From Inonotus obliquus (Eukaryota > Basidiomycota > Agaricomycetes > Hymenochaetales > Hymenochaetaceae), in contig JAJHTX010000002.1 of NCBI GenBank assembly GCA_032164295.1, forward strand, positions 2,604,001 through 2,668,000: 64,000 nucleotides of DNA, given 5' to 3'. Of the stretch, positions 24,688 through 36,233 are shown one piece after another. Each line of letters opens with the position of its first letter. The first letter of the stretch is position 1. Made by a program: the position numbers and the translations under genes. Under the pieces are notes generated by a model. That model saw only the letters and a list, made by a program, of their open reading frames with translations, made no database searches and was not told the origin of the DNA.

Positions 24688-27600
24688 TCAGCTGCCCAGC
24701 CACAAAAGTCTCTTAATTCCATACTCCATTTTTGCCATCACCGTCGTTGAACGCTGTGCTTCCTCGAGGCTGACGATGGGTTCCGTTGTGATAAATGACG
24801 TATCTTCAGTCTCCTTGACGGCTGAGATAGCCGAGTAGATCATATTCACCACTGCGTCGACAGCTTCTTTACACGTCTTTGCCCAGATGAGATCGTTAGC
24901 AGTCTCTTCGAAACTACCTGTTGTACGCCGAGAGCGAACGGGATCAATGGGCAAGGCTTTGAATGCTACAAAGGTGGTCGTTTCGCCGCGCTCAGATGCA
25001 GTATTCGTGAGCATCCGTGAGAGAACAGAGTCTCTTGGTCTCGTATAGCTGGTTTGCCTAGGGAAGGTTGAACTAGGAGGTGGAGAGTCAGGAAGTATAT
25101 CCACACTGTTGCGCAACGAGTAGCTCGTGACTCTCGTGCTCTCGCCCAACGTTAAATAGTGGACGACAAAGCCATAGTTTTGCACAGGGTCTCTGCTACC
25201 TTCCTCTAACGGAGATAGGATATATTCGCCTTTAAAGGAAGGTGAATGAAAGATGGTCCTCGTCATAGATTTTGCTTACTGACCTTTCGTAAGCTTCGTG
25301 ATCTGAAGGAGTGGGATGCGAGAATAGCGAGCTACTTTCTCAAGGGTATAATCATAACTTATGACATAGAGCGCGTGAACGGTCTAGAAGAAATAAGGAT
25401 GAGATAAATGTCTGGACGCAAAACTTCGGACACTCACGAGAAGTAATATTTTCTCCTGCAACTTATCACTGAACTTGACGTTGAACTCAGCGGGAGATAA
25501 AATTGTCCATCCTGATAGCAGTCGCTCCCCTTCCGAGAGACAGCGTGAGACAGAATCCGCTATGGCCTCCGTCCGGATCGCCTCATTTCGAATACGTTCT
25601 CTTGGGTCTGTCGACTGGAGCTTCTCGAGAAATTCAAAGAACACGGACAGTGTTCGACTCCCAAGCATGTAGTCAATGACCGCTTGTGAGAACCAATCCC
25701 CAAATGTTGAAGAGTACATTCGCGCGATGGAGTTCATGCCATCGTTGAGCATGCCGGCCAAGTCCCGCTTTCCTGTTCGTGTGTAGTCGCCTTTCAGAGC
25801 TGATGTACCTAGATAAGAAAATTCCTTGAATGAGAACGATGAAGGTTTGACAGATCTAGAGAAACGAGCCTGCATAAGCTCTGCTGAGTGCGTCCCCGTT
25901 GTTCGCCCAAATATCGTTAAGGACGATATCCATATCGGATAGGCCGGGAGGAATCAATAATGCTACGGCACCGAGTTGTTTCTCCAGCACATGTCTCGCG
26001 AACGCAGACTATAAAATTATGATGAGCAAAGGCGTTATCGGCATCCAGTCTTGAGGCTTACCTGGATGACATTTGTCCTGTCTAGACAATCAATGCAGTT
26101 CACGCGGTAAACTGACTTCTGCTTGCTCATCAAGACATCTCCGGAGAACCAAGTGAAACTAGAATTGAATATCAGGGGCGGTGACGGAATATCTGGCCTA
26201 GAAACCGCCTACCCTTGTGAGTCAAACGTTTTATTCAACTTCGCAACGAGCGTTGCGACATTTTCGTAATGCATGCCTTTGGTTTCTTTATGGAAGTCGT
26301 ACTCCGCATATCTGAGTAAAAATGATCGAGTCAGACCGTCAGTGACGGTTGGCCATACGCTTGCAAATAAGTTGCGTACCTGATGTCCTTAGAACTTAGT
26401 TCGTTCACGTATTCGCGATATGCGCGCGTTACGCTCGCCTCTTTTCCCTGTTGCTCCGCAAGATTCACAATAGTCTGTAGACCTCGAGTTAGTATCAAGA
26501 ATATAAGTATAAGTTTTCGTTCCATACATGTGGACCATAGCGAGAGATTGTCTTCGAGAAATGTTTTCGAAGCGCTACGAGGTTCTGATCGTGAGTTCGA
26601 TCAGAACTCAGTGCAGGAGGCGGCTTGAGATTGTAGCCCGATTGCGTCCAGAACAGAGGAACTAAGTACATCAGATAACCGGAGATGAACTAGCGAACAG
26701 CAGGAATGCATAGGACGTACTTGAGCCTCTTATTTGTATATAACTAAACACGTTTGCCTTTCCTTCTCTCTAGCGGCAGTAAGCATAATAATCAATCAGG
26801 CGAAGGTGGGGCAACGAACCAAAACTCGAACCACAGACTCGGTCTCAACGAAGTTGGCCACATTGGCGTCATCGTCAACACCTCGTCTTTGATATCGAAG
26901 GCCAGCTCTGTCTGTGCACGGCGGTTAGATAAGGCATTTCCGAAACGAATGGCAAACCTCTGGATCGCCTTGATACGACGATGTAATCAACAGCAGCACA
27001 ATCACCCGATTCCGTCGATTCTGGTTCCCTTGGAACGTTGAAAGAAGCTATTTGATAATATCCCTGCATCACTGGGAGTATGTAGCAGTGTAGCTATCGT
27101 GTTGTCAGAGATGCAAGGCACACCTTGCTATCTTGAACTCACGCCCGCATCAATGAATGGTTGCAACATATGTTCATTCCACCAAAACTGCTTTGTGACT
27201 CTTCGCCATAACGGAAGCGTGGAATGAGGCTCTTCTAAGACGTCACAATGATCCAATCCCGTCGAGTTTGGCGCTCCAGGAACAGGTTCCTTAGACTCTG
27301 ATGCCACTTTACGTCGTAGCCTTGATATTTCCTGTTGCTTGTGTTGCACGGATGTGGTTATATCTATACATGAAGAGGTTGCGAAGACCAGGGCGATAAC
27401 AGAATTCTAAGAGCTCAGCGATAGAGTAGACGCTGTTCACTAACTTACCGAAGTTATATGAAAAGAACATTACCCCCTTAGTGAACTCCTTGATGCATTG
27501 TTTCAATATCTTCTGATCGAGTTCATTCTCTCTTTCTTCAGCAGTGCTTGGTGCCGGTGCCGTTGCGTCAAGAATATTTTGCAGAACCTGTTCTGGTTCG

Positions 27601-28574
27601 CCGTTTGAATCGTCAATGATATCATCGTCAGGCTTTTGCGATGGGAGCCCGTCTGTTTGTATAGACTGCCGTTGGGAAAGGCGAGTCCAGAAAGAAAGAC
27701 GGGCCGCGAGTGCTTTTGCAACCGCTGGTCCTTCATCTGTGTCGGACGTAGGCGTGGTCGCACCAGAAACTACAGAGGATGCATTTGACGGGGAGCGAGG
27801 AACAAACTCAGAATCAGTAAGAGGAGACATGACTTTGATGTCATGATTGTCTGAAAACTTGACTTTAGCTGGCCGTGTCAAGGGATGAGGTCCGTCTCCT
27901 GAGCTTTCGCCTAAGTCAGAGGGATCTGCGGTTGAGGGGCTGGAGGACTTGACAAGTGGTTCTTCGAAGAGCATATTGGCGTGATTATATTTACTCGAGA
28001 TGGTGCCTATGACCGTCCGAGCTCGGGACTCTTGCAGCGGGATGGCAGATACGGATTTTACTCCGAAGACTTCGTTACGTTCGTCGAGGACTAGCGAACG
28101 GGTAAGCGTGGTAAGGATTCGTACGAGTCGACAACGTACAGCATCCAACATCAGACTTAGCTGTTATGACAAGTATATATGCGCCTTTCCGCAAAGCATA
28201 AGATTACTTTCATCCCAAAACAGAGGAGCCATACCTTTCACAAGTTTCAGGCATCCCAGAATACCGAAGACAACTGCCGCTTCATCCCAACCAGCATTGA
28301 CATCGGACCCATCAGCAGGTGTCGACACTTCCTTCACCTCAAAGCTATCACCCCATTCTACGCGTACATATGAGTGTGGCGTTGCAACGCCAGGAATTAG
28401 TGGTCGGAGGAGGAGAGCATCCTTCGTTGCTAATATGGCGATTCGATAATACGGCGTTGGATGAGGCACTGGTGGCACTGTCACGTTAATCCTTGGTATC
28501 AATCCAACGGATAGAGTGCTACTAGGGGAGTTGTTTGGGAGCGGAGATTTGGAATATCTGAACAATTTCTTCAT
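24688..28574 (-). CDS. SAC-domain phosphoinositide phosphatase, INPP5F/Sac2-like
   Basis: SAC phosphatases remove phosphate from phosphoinositides, mainly PI4P, on endosomal or Golgi membranes. ATG at 28574 (MKKLFRYSKS). The early exons contain AYILVITAKSDVG and GVKSVSAIPL, the usual SAC N-terminal strands. A long Ser/Thr/acidic insert (about 27540-27960) follows, then FFSYNF, YIVVSRRSR, and the catalytic R-x-N-C-x-D-C-x-D-R-T-N motif (CRVNCIDCLDRTN, around 26070-26105). ALKGDYTRTGKRDLAGMLNDG and AVIDYMLG close the catalytic region. The C-terminal exon (24688-25266) carries GEYILSPLEEG and looks like the hSac2 domain of INPP5F. There is no 5-phosphatase domain, unlike synaptojanins, and no clear C-terminal membrane anchor, unlike Sac1. 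Convergent with the PHD gene (122 bp); divergent from PET100. Confidence 0.82.
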
Positions 28575-28708
28575 TTGTATCAGCACTTAGGCAGGTAAGG
28601 TAAGTAGTGTTCAATAAAGTATCTTCCGCACCTGTGACGTGACCCGTACGTGACGCATCGTGATCGGCAGATACTCTGCACTCGCACTCTGTTCTCAACA
28701 CAGCTGCG

Positions 28709-29072
28709 ATGGCCGGCCCTCTCCTCGAAGTTTTCAGATTCGCTTTGTATCTCTCGCTACCGATTGGGGCCATGATACACTATGGAAAACCTGAATGGTA
28801 CACCCAGAATGTTCTGCCAGTGAGTCCAACAAAATTGATGCTAACTTTGCCTCAGCTCTTTTGGTCCAGTATAAGGAACGAATATTTCCACCGCTGGAGA
28901 GCACACACCGTGTATGTTCTCAAGTCAAAGTCAAACGCATTTGCCTCTTACTTTCTACTAGAATCTTCCTGTGGACCAAGCGGCTCTGAAGGAAGAACTC
29001 GGAAAGATTATGGCCGAGAAACGCGCCAGACGATTGCAGAGGGAACAGGAAGCCGCGCAAAAGCAGAACTAA
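28709..29072 (+). CDS. PET100: Cytochrome c oxidase assembly factor Pet100
   Basis: Small inner-membrane protein of mitochondria that helps assemble complex IV. Three exons: ATG 28709 to NVLP, then YKERIFPPLESTHR, then NLPVDQAALKEELGKIM and on to TAA 29070-29072; about 85 aa. The N-terminal segment LLEVFRFALYLSLPIGAM is the single hydrophobic helix that also serves as the targeting signal. The following YGKPEWY...VLPYKERIFPP is the family signature. The tail is charged and helical (RRLQREQEAAQKQN). Shares a 134-bp divergent promoter with the SAC phosphatase. Confidence 0.92.
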
Positions 29073-29171
29073 TCAAGAGGTAGTCGTAGGTGAGCTCCGA
29101 TCCTTGCAAATCGTTCTCCGAACAGGCTTGATGCAGCATTTCTATAGCAAGCCGACACGTCCACCAAATAT

Positions 29172-30543
29172 TCATGATCCTACTTGTTGCAGCGGTATAT
29201 CCCATCGTTCACCGTCACAGAAGACCTCCCAGCATTGTCTCTTTCGCGCTAACTCATCCTCAACCGCTTTTGCATACTCTTGCACCTCATCTGACGATAT
29301 TTTTACGCCCCCGCAAACAATGAATACAACATTTGTCCGCTCTTCTGAACCTCCCATGCGTTTCTTCGTATGTTTTTCCAGGATCCTTCTGAAGAGGGCT
29401 GGATGGTAGGCTATGGCGAGTGTAGTGCTACATGCGAGTTCTGCGAGGATTTCGTGATCGTCTTTGGAATGGTAATCAGCCGCTCATCCAAACGGTCGTG
29501 ACAACTACATACCCGCGAACATGCAAGTTGTATGCATGGCCATTTCGTCTGGAATTGTGACGCAGGTTACTTCTGCCTTTCGGTGAAGCGCAGCATTCAC
29601 AACATGAGCTGATGGAGATGTCGCGGCTAAGGATGACGCCCTAGACGTGATCTGGATGTTTGCGATCGGGATATTATATCCTTCGTCTTGAGACACATTC
29701 GTTCCAGGTGGAAGGGGAGTATGCTCGATCCATTGCTTGCTCAGGGATACAGAATGATAGAATGCTGCTGCCCCATGCGTCTCAACTGCCACGAGTGGTA
29801 CTAAGTTCACGACGATGTGAGTCTGTTTAATGGTAATGGACAGATGAAAAACACCATACCATCGTCCCAATTCGCACTCTTACAGCCATCTATAATGCCT
29901 CCCAGTAATCCACCACCACCAACACTACAGAATATCGCGTCAGGTTTTATAGGTAATTGCCAGCTTATTTCTGTAACCATCGATCCGTGACCTTTCCATA
30001 ACACTGCCCCTTCATATCCATGCACGCTGTCAGAAATCCTTGAGTTATCATCTCATTACGGAGGAATAGCGAAAAGGCTTACTAGCACGCATGCTTATCA
30101 TTCTCAACTGCTTTCCGAGCTTCTCGTGCAGCCTCCAGATAAAGATCTCCAACTACCACAACCTCTGCCTTCTCCCTCTCTAAACGTTCAACTATATCCT
30201 GACTCGCACCCTTCGGAAGGTAAACTGTGCATCTTATGCCGAGGTGGTTTGCAGCACAAGCAGCTGCTAACCCAGCATTACCTCCAGATGGGATAATGAG
30301 ATGGACGTTGTCGCCATGGGTAGCTTTGCAGTGCTGCGCGTATAAGGAGATCCCTCGATACTTGAATGATTGAGAGGGCTGTAAATTCTGTGATGGTCCA
30401 TAAGCTTTCTGTAGGATAGTGTGCCATGGATAACTCAGGCAAACCTCTAGTTTAAGATATACATTGCAGTCTAGCAGCTCAGAAAGGTGACTTGATAGGA
30501 TAAGCGGAGTCTCCAACCATGGGTACACGAGATGATCGGACAT
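29172..30543 (-). CDS. CHA1: PLP-dependent L-serine/threonine dehydratase (SDS/Cha1 type)
   Basis: Deaminates L-serine to pyruvate and L-threonine to 2-oxobutyrate for catabolic use. ATG 30543 (MSDHLVYPWLETPLI) is the family-like start; the frame is open further upstream to 30648. An intron separates YLKLE from NLQPSQSFKYRG, where the Lys of S-F-K is the PLP-binding residue. PSGGNAGLAAACAANHLG and the PLP-phosphate loop SVGGGGLLGG follow. The C-terminal VVFIVCGGVKISSDEV ends the fold before the stop at 29172-29174. There is no ACT regulatory domain, so this is the catabolic rather than biosynthetic (Ilv1) type. The gene just upstream on the same strand is a Zn2Cys6 regulator. In yeast, Cha1 is induced by serine/threonine through the Zn2Cys6 protein Cha4, so the pairing is suggestive. 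Confidence 0.88.
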
Positions 30544-31189
30544 GACGCTCAAGATTGAAAGGGGATAGAGATATTCTACAGAACTACTGGTACTTGCGAT
30601 GTTATTGAACGAATATGCAGCGTGACATAGGCCAGCTAGCAAGTGCAATGGAAACCTAGCACAGGCGTAATGTTATTATTGGAAAGTCTAGAGTAAGCTA
30701 GTGAATCAATCGACATATTTGGGTATTGCGAAAAACATGGTCTTTCCACGGCTTCAATGATAATATGAGTGTTCGGATAGAGCAAATTACTTGGAGCCGG
30801 AAATCACGGAAACGAATTTGTTTTATCCATCGCTTCAAGGCATTTTGACGTGGTGCCTGTGTTTGTTTACGTATCTGGCTTGGGATCAAGGGTGCTCAGC
30901 GGGGATCAACAATGAGGGTAAGGGGTTCAGGGGAAATCGAACCGGTATGAGTGCGGCACGGTAATTCATTCCCTGCTGGACATGTTGCGAAACTTGCGAT
31001 TGATGAAGTAATATAGTTATATGGCGCTCGAAGATCAGAGGGATGTGCCCGCGAGACGTCTGATGTACCTTGTAGATAGATTGCCTAAGGGCTATTAGGC
31101 GAACCTGAGTTGTCAGATATCCGTCATGGTGTCTTGGGCGAGCTGTGTATTTGAGTTGAGTACTCGATGGAGGTGGAAATACAACTCTG
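30544..31189. promoter_or_regulatory. Serine dehydratase upstream region with CGG repeat and two AGGGG boxes
   Basis: Gene-free stretch of about 650 bp between the start of the serine dehydratase and the end of the Zn2Cys6 gene, both on the minus strand. It contains CGGAAATCACGG at 30798-30809 (two CGG triplets six bases apart), a form bound by zinc-cluster proteins. It also has two AGGGG boxes at 30921-30925 and 30929-30933, similar to yeast stress elements. A short open frame at 30698-30889 on the minus strand looks like chance. Function is inferred only from motif and position. Confidence 0.35.
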
Positions 31190-33708
31190 CTAAGAGTTAG
31201 CTACAATTGAACTATCCTGATGATACCGCCTGTCCTCGCTCTGCAATATCCCATCCTCCGATTCTTGTGGTCCCTCGGGATATCTAGATGAATTATTACT
31301 GAGAGGGGAGAATGTATCCGAGGCTAAACAAATCACATCAGTGCAGGACTTCGGGTTTCCGTGTCAATTCTCTTACCATGGGTTGGTCGACTAGCGATTA
31401 GATACTGCAAAGTTTTCGAATCTTGTGAAGCGGTATGGGGTTTGAGTAACGCGACGGCTTCTGAAGATATCTCAATGTGGCCCGGACCGGCCCAATACCT
31501 GTTGGAACGCTGTTGAACACGCAGGAAAAGACAAGAAGAGCATCTTCAATGTGTTTGCCGACCTTGAAACTTCCTCAAGCATTTCCGAGCATCGAGTCAG
31601 GTAAAAGCCATTTGCAAGCCTGAATTCCTCGACGGTCATATTCATCCTGTTAATGACGCTCTTAATATCCGCTTGTGCAAGTGACAGCGCCCCCCTTGCT
31701 ATTGATAGTGGCATAAAAGCTGATGACGCTCCCCCAACGAATAAATACCTCTCTTTTTGCATGAGGGTAAGAATGTCAATTATTGTGGTGGCCGACTGTC
31801 AAGGAATATTAGTAGCTGATAATAAAAAAGCTAGATGAAGACGTACCGACCAAGCTACATCAAGCCTAGGAGCTTCGGTGATTGACTTAGGTGGTTGAGA
31901 CGTCCAGAATAACGATGGGCAATGCGTAACAACAAGGAAGCAATGCATCAAGACATGTATGAGGTAGAAAGGAAAGGATTCACGAAATATCGCAGAAGTG
32001 GAGAGATTGTCTCTACTAAAGGCGATTGATGCTGGCAGCCGTTCTTTGAGTGAAGTGGCAGCTTCCTGGATTTCACTGGAAAACAATATGAGCCATCGAA
32101 TTCGCGGCAAAGCATTTTGTCTCTTACCGCAGGCCCATGTCCCGGCTGGCTGAAGGAGCACTGGGCTTTCCGTGGTTCGAACATAAGTTCAGAGAAACCA
32201 TCAAGCTCATGACACCTCTAAACACTTGGTACAATAGGACGCGGGACAGCGTGCCGTATGTCTCTATCCCGGGGCGCGGCATACCCGTCGAGCACTCGTC
32301 AAGGCGTAGGAGACAGCATTTCCCATTTACTGTTTGGAGTAGAAGTCGATTCTGTCACAGTGAATCCTTCGTGCAAAATGAGATACATACGTACCACTGC
32401 AGGCGATGATATCCAGCCACACTACTGCCCAGAAAGTAAGACGACATCTGTCCCTAGTTTCTTCACAAGGGATTTGGAGGATAGTTTCTTCAGAATATAG
32501 CCGAAGTTCAGCTGCCTGACATGAAGCCATCTAATAGAGTGCATTAGCCCGATGAAAGAATAAGGCGCACGAGACTATAGGTACCTGGCTGTACGTCAGG
32601 AGACCTGTTACACCGTGTCAATACGTTCACACCTCTAGGACATAACACAGACGTACTCTTAGGCCGACCTGAACCGCTTTCTATCCAGGCGATCAAAATC
32701 GTCGCATGCAATCGATCTAGACTGTTCGAATGTTCGTCCGACAGTAAGCACTTGCTAGCTCGTCAGATGAAGCAGAAACTCGATGATCACAATAAACTTT
32801 TCGTACCTTAGCCGTGTCTAGAAACGGTTCCCCTGAAAGATGACGCAAGCCCGGCAGGTGGCGAATCGTGTCAGAAAACCTAAGGGCTCGAATGAGCCCA
32901 TGTAAGTGGAGGGTTATGTCAAGAACGAACCTTGCAGCATAGGCCGAGATGCAATTTGCTAACAAGGGCGACAAAGTGCCTTCTCGGGAGGAGCGGATAA
33001 TCTCGGTAGGATGGAAAAAGGGGAACGTACTACCGGTGAATAGAAGGAACAATTCAACGAGGTGTGGTAGCAGTTTCGGATGCGGGTAGTCTTGCCGCTG
33101 GGGGTCAAACAGTGAATATTCGTCTAGGATGCATTCTGTTGCAATAGAACCGGAACAAGAATTCGACTGTCGTATATTTGGCTCTTCCGGAATTGGATAA
33201 GGAGCGTGACGACAACTGGACTTCTTTTGAAGGACGCGAGAGTCTTGAGACGAGGAGGTAGATGGAGAGGGGTCCTCGTGAATACCTGCGACTATGACAG
33301 GCACACTGGATGCATTGACCGTTCTAGTGTTGCCTTTGGTCCCATGACGCGTCGGAGCGACCGTGAAGGTAGCGATACCTCGCTGTCTACGAATGCGATT
33401 ACGCTCGTCAAACACACATGCACTGCGGGGCGATTGCCATTGCCATTGAGAATGGTTACCGATCACTGAGATTGAACAAGCTTACCTGCCCGATGATTCG
33501 CATGCTTCACACTTGTCTTCGCCGGGTCCAGTAAGGCGGCATTTTATTTTCTTCGCCCGGCTACAAAGAGAGCGGCTATTAACGCGACTGATAATCCGCA
33601 GACGCCGTTTACGCACCATGCGTCGCAAGAGGTAATGAGTCGAGAGCGCTTCTTGCTTGTCCGAGCGGGCTTCTGAGGCTTCTCAAAAACAAACTGGATA
33701 TCGCCCAT
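31190..33708 (-). CDS. Zn2Cys6 binuclear-cluster transcription factor with fungal-specific MHR domain
   Basis: DNA-binding activator or repressor of the Gal4 class. ATG 33708 gives MGDIQFVFEKPQKPARTSKKRSR, then the cluster assembled from three exons: CDAC-R-AKKIKC, KCEAC and, after another intron, SACVFDERNR, giving the six cysteines. The middle-homology (Fungal_trans) region follows: LVELFLLFTGSTFPFFHP, LLANCISAYAARFS, LHATILIAWIESGSG and RDRCRLTFWAVVWLDIIACS. The C-terminal third contains EEFRLANGFYLTRCSEMLEEVSRYW, spliced at about 31498-31560, and ends at TAG (complement of 31190-31192). The exon joints around 32260-32400 are uncertain. Located directly upstream of the serine dehydratase on the same strand, it is a candidate local regulator, comparable in position and class to Cha4. 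No paralogue-specific feature fixes its target. Confidence 0.82.
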
Positions 33709-34075
33709 ATATAAAAGCAGCTAACAGAGACCACTATGTTATTTTCGTTCGCGCTGTAAGGTTCAAAAGGTTCAAAAGTGGTCCAGATCCGGCAGCAGTA
33801 GAAACAGGTAAGTACGGCTGAAAAAGATACGGAAACCACCGAGAGAGCTAAGGGGGATTTAAGCTGGATATCGAAGGGCTAAGGACGACTAGAATAGAGA
33901 ACGGAGTGGTAGGAGAGAGAGTTGAAATGATAATTAGTGGTGGCATGTCGTGTGTAAATGGCTAAACAACATTCTGTATAGAGTAATCCCGTCGTTACGG
34001 CTTGAGACGCGCTACTTCTTTCGCTCACGCGACCAATCGCAACCTTGGCCACCGACATCCACTCGCACACCATCA
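33709..34075. promoter_or_regulatory. Divergent promoter of the Zn2Cys6 factor and MCM-binding protein
   Basis: About 370 bp between two divergent starts. It contains CGGAAACCACCG at 33830-33841, an inverted CGG(N6)CCG site of the kind recognised by some zinc-cluster dimers (for example Ppr1 spacing). It also contains a 9-bp direct repeat GGTTCAAAA at 33760-33777, 52 bp upstream of the factor's start codon. The CGG site shares 10 of 12 bases with the one upstream of the serine dehydratase. Autoregulation is an inference. Confidence 0.35.
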
Positions 34076-36161
34076 ATGGTTTCTAGCTCTCTCGTCGACG
34101 CACTCGTCTCACCATCAGCCACAGTCAGAGATCTTTTTGCAAAGACTGTCACGGAGGGAAGGGCTCATGATTTCCCGAGCATAGTCAGAGATCATTTCTC
34201 GGCCCTCTTTTCTGATGACGCCCTGGATCAGGTGCGTAGTGTAATCTAACTCTGCGACAATTGATTTATGGTGATGATAACAATGATAGGTTCCAATGTT
34301 AGACATAGACCATCCGCCAGAATCCTATGCACCAATGTCCTTGGTCAGGTTCCGTGCTATGGTGCAAGATACTTCTTGCTCCCCGGAAATGTATTTGTCC
34401 TCCCTCAAGGACTCAAAATGCGGTGGCTGGGGCTTGGACGATTTGGATGAGATACCTGCAATTTTAGATTTACGTTCTGACTCAAATATACTAAAGGAGC
34501 GAGATGTCGTCTGGGCTGTAACTATTCCTGGCGAGGGACATTGGTGCTCCCCATCACATAATGCCACGACCTCAGGCTCCGCAACCGCTACCGTTTCAGC
34601 TCCGCCCGTCAACACAAGTGCGTTCTCACTTTGATCATGACCGACAAAGTTGACACTCATACAGGAAAGCAAGGCTGTAAACCCCACAAGTATCCAATTC
34701 CCGACTCCAGACACGTTGCAGCACAGCTCAAGGTCAGTTGAGTCAGGAACTCAGACAGCCACGAGCTTCACACCCAATGCTTAGATCTATGATGACTCTG
34801 CAGAGACTCTAAAACCTACAAGTGTGCATGAATTCATTGGAATCCTGACATCAGAATCGTAAGCTTCCTGCTTTTTTGGCTTAAGTAACTATGGATTTGA
34901 AGCGGAAATGAATGTATTCAGCATCCATTCGGAATTCGACGCGGAAATCACGACCCCTACAGTTCATGTTGCTTTCTGCCGTCAAATATTCAGGCCGGCG
35001 CCCTCGGGTCGTGTGCCTGACGGTGAGGAGTCATCAGGAAATGTCGTACGCGACAAGTTAATTAACTGGATGGCCTCCGAAGTCCTGGGAGGGGATTGCG
35101 ACGCGGCCGAGTGGGTCCTGCTCAGCTGTTTGTCCTCTGTGTAAGGTTTCGAACCAGATGGTGTTACAAGGTCTTGCTAAGAGCTATCGTTAGCGAATCA
35201 CGCACTCCCCCACTCCTTCCTGTTTCTATAGCATTATCAGGGTTTCCCAGACATCCGACTGCGGGCATTCCGTCCCTATCCCACGCATTGTCAGAATTGT
35301 TATCACTGCACTTCCTCCTGCCTCTTTCTCTGAAGCTTCTGAACGAACAGAGCTTCTTCCCGGAGAGCAAGGACGAGGATTTACACGCTGGGATTCTACA
35401 AGTCCCAGCCGATACTACAATAGTCATTACAGAAACCAGCATGGAGGAAGGACGTTTGGGAGAGAAAGGTGAGAGCGCCACCGATTCTCCCTGCTTACTT
35501 TGCTACATGCTATGTACAGGCCTTGAGAATGTGAAAGCTCTACGGGAGGTGGCTAAGACTCAGATGCTACAATACAAATTCCCATTCAGCCAGTATTCCT
35601 TCCCGACCGATATCAAACTCATCATTCTCACCGACGGCAAGAAAAGTCTCTTCCTTGATGTGTGTTATTCGTGGATCCTACACCTATTTTTACCTGAATT
35701 CCTCCGCTTTCCTACAGACCGGGGTCAACGTTCCACTTCGAACAGATGCCCCTTCAGACCTTTATAAAGACAAGGCATCGATCTGCTGGCCCCCTCCTGA
35801 GACCCTGTCGGAGTTTCGAGAGTTTATCGCACGTGCTAAGGAAGTGAAGGTTTCCACGGGAGAGGAACTGTCAGAGGTAAATCCCGCGGTGTGTATTGAA
35901 ATGCATATTGACGGCGTGCATTTTAGCATATAAAGGATGAGTTCGTACGCCAACGTCAAGAGAAGGGTTCCATCACACCAGATGACCTTGCCCGTCGCAT
36001 GAGAGTCGCTAGGCAGGTTCACCATCCTTCTATGTCTTTGGTTTTTTCTAATCACTTCCTTGAATAGGCTAATCGCAATGTCACGACTTGAAAACCGATT
36101 ATCTCTCGAGTCATGGAACGCCGCCAAAGCTCTGGATGATCGCAGAAAGTCACGATTATGA
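34076..36161 (+). CDS. MCMBP: MCM complex-binding protein (MCMBP/Mcb1/ETG1)
   Basis: Binds MCM2-7 subunits and influences helicase assembly and unloading during replication; nuclear. ATG 34076 (MVSSSLVDALVSP). Family landmarks in order: SLVRFRAMVQDTSCSPEMY, WAVTIPGEGHW, AAQLKIYDD/VHEFIGILT, a helical segment DKLINWMASEVLGGDCDAAEWVLLSCLSSV aligned with the conserved LLGD-x-x-AAEYLIL region, and LPVSIALSGFP. The protein ends in a C-terminal helix spliced by a GC-AG intron (36013-36067), so the end reads VARLIAMSRLENRL...ESWNAAKALDD. That matches the family C-terminus; using the GT four bases downstream gives a tail that stops after seven codons. TGA at 36159-36161. Convergent with the mutase gene (72 bp). 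Confidence 0.88.
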
Positions 36162-36233
36162 TAGAGTTCCTACAGCTTGTTTCTATCTTTACGTTGATAT
36201 CTAGAGCAAACATGTACCATTTTTAGCGGTGTA

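Noticed and set aside
30930..30950. GGTTCGATT-like string on the minus strand resembling a tRNA B box
   Set aside because: The flanking bases do not pair as a T stem, and no A box or cloverleaf could be drawn.
32717..33469. Overlapping plus-strand open frames across the Zn2Cys6 gene
   Set aside because: They are shadows; the minus-strand frames contain the zinc cluster and MHR motifs.
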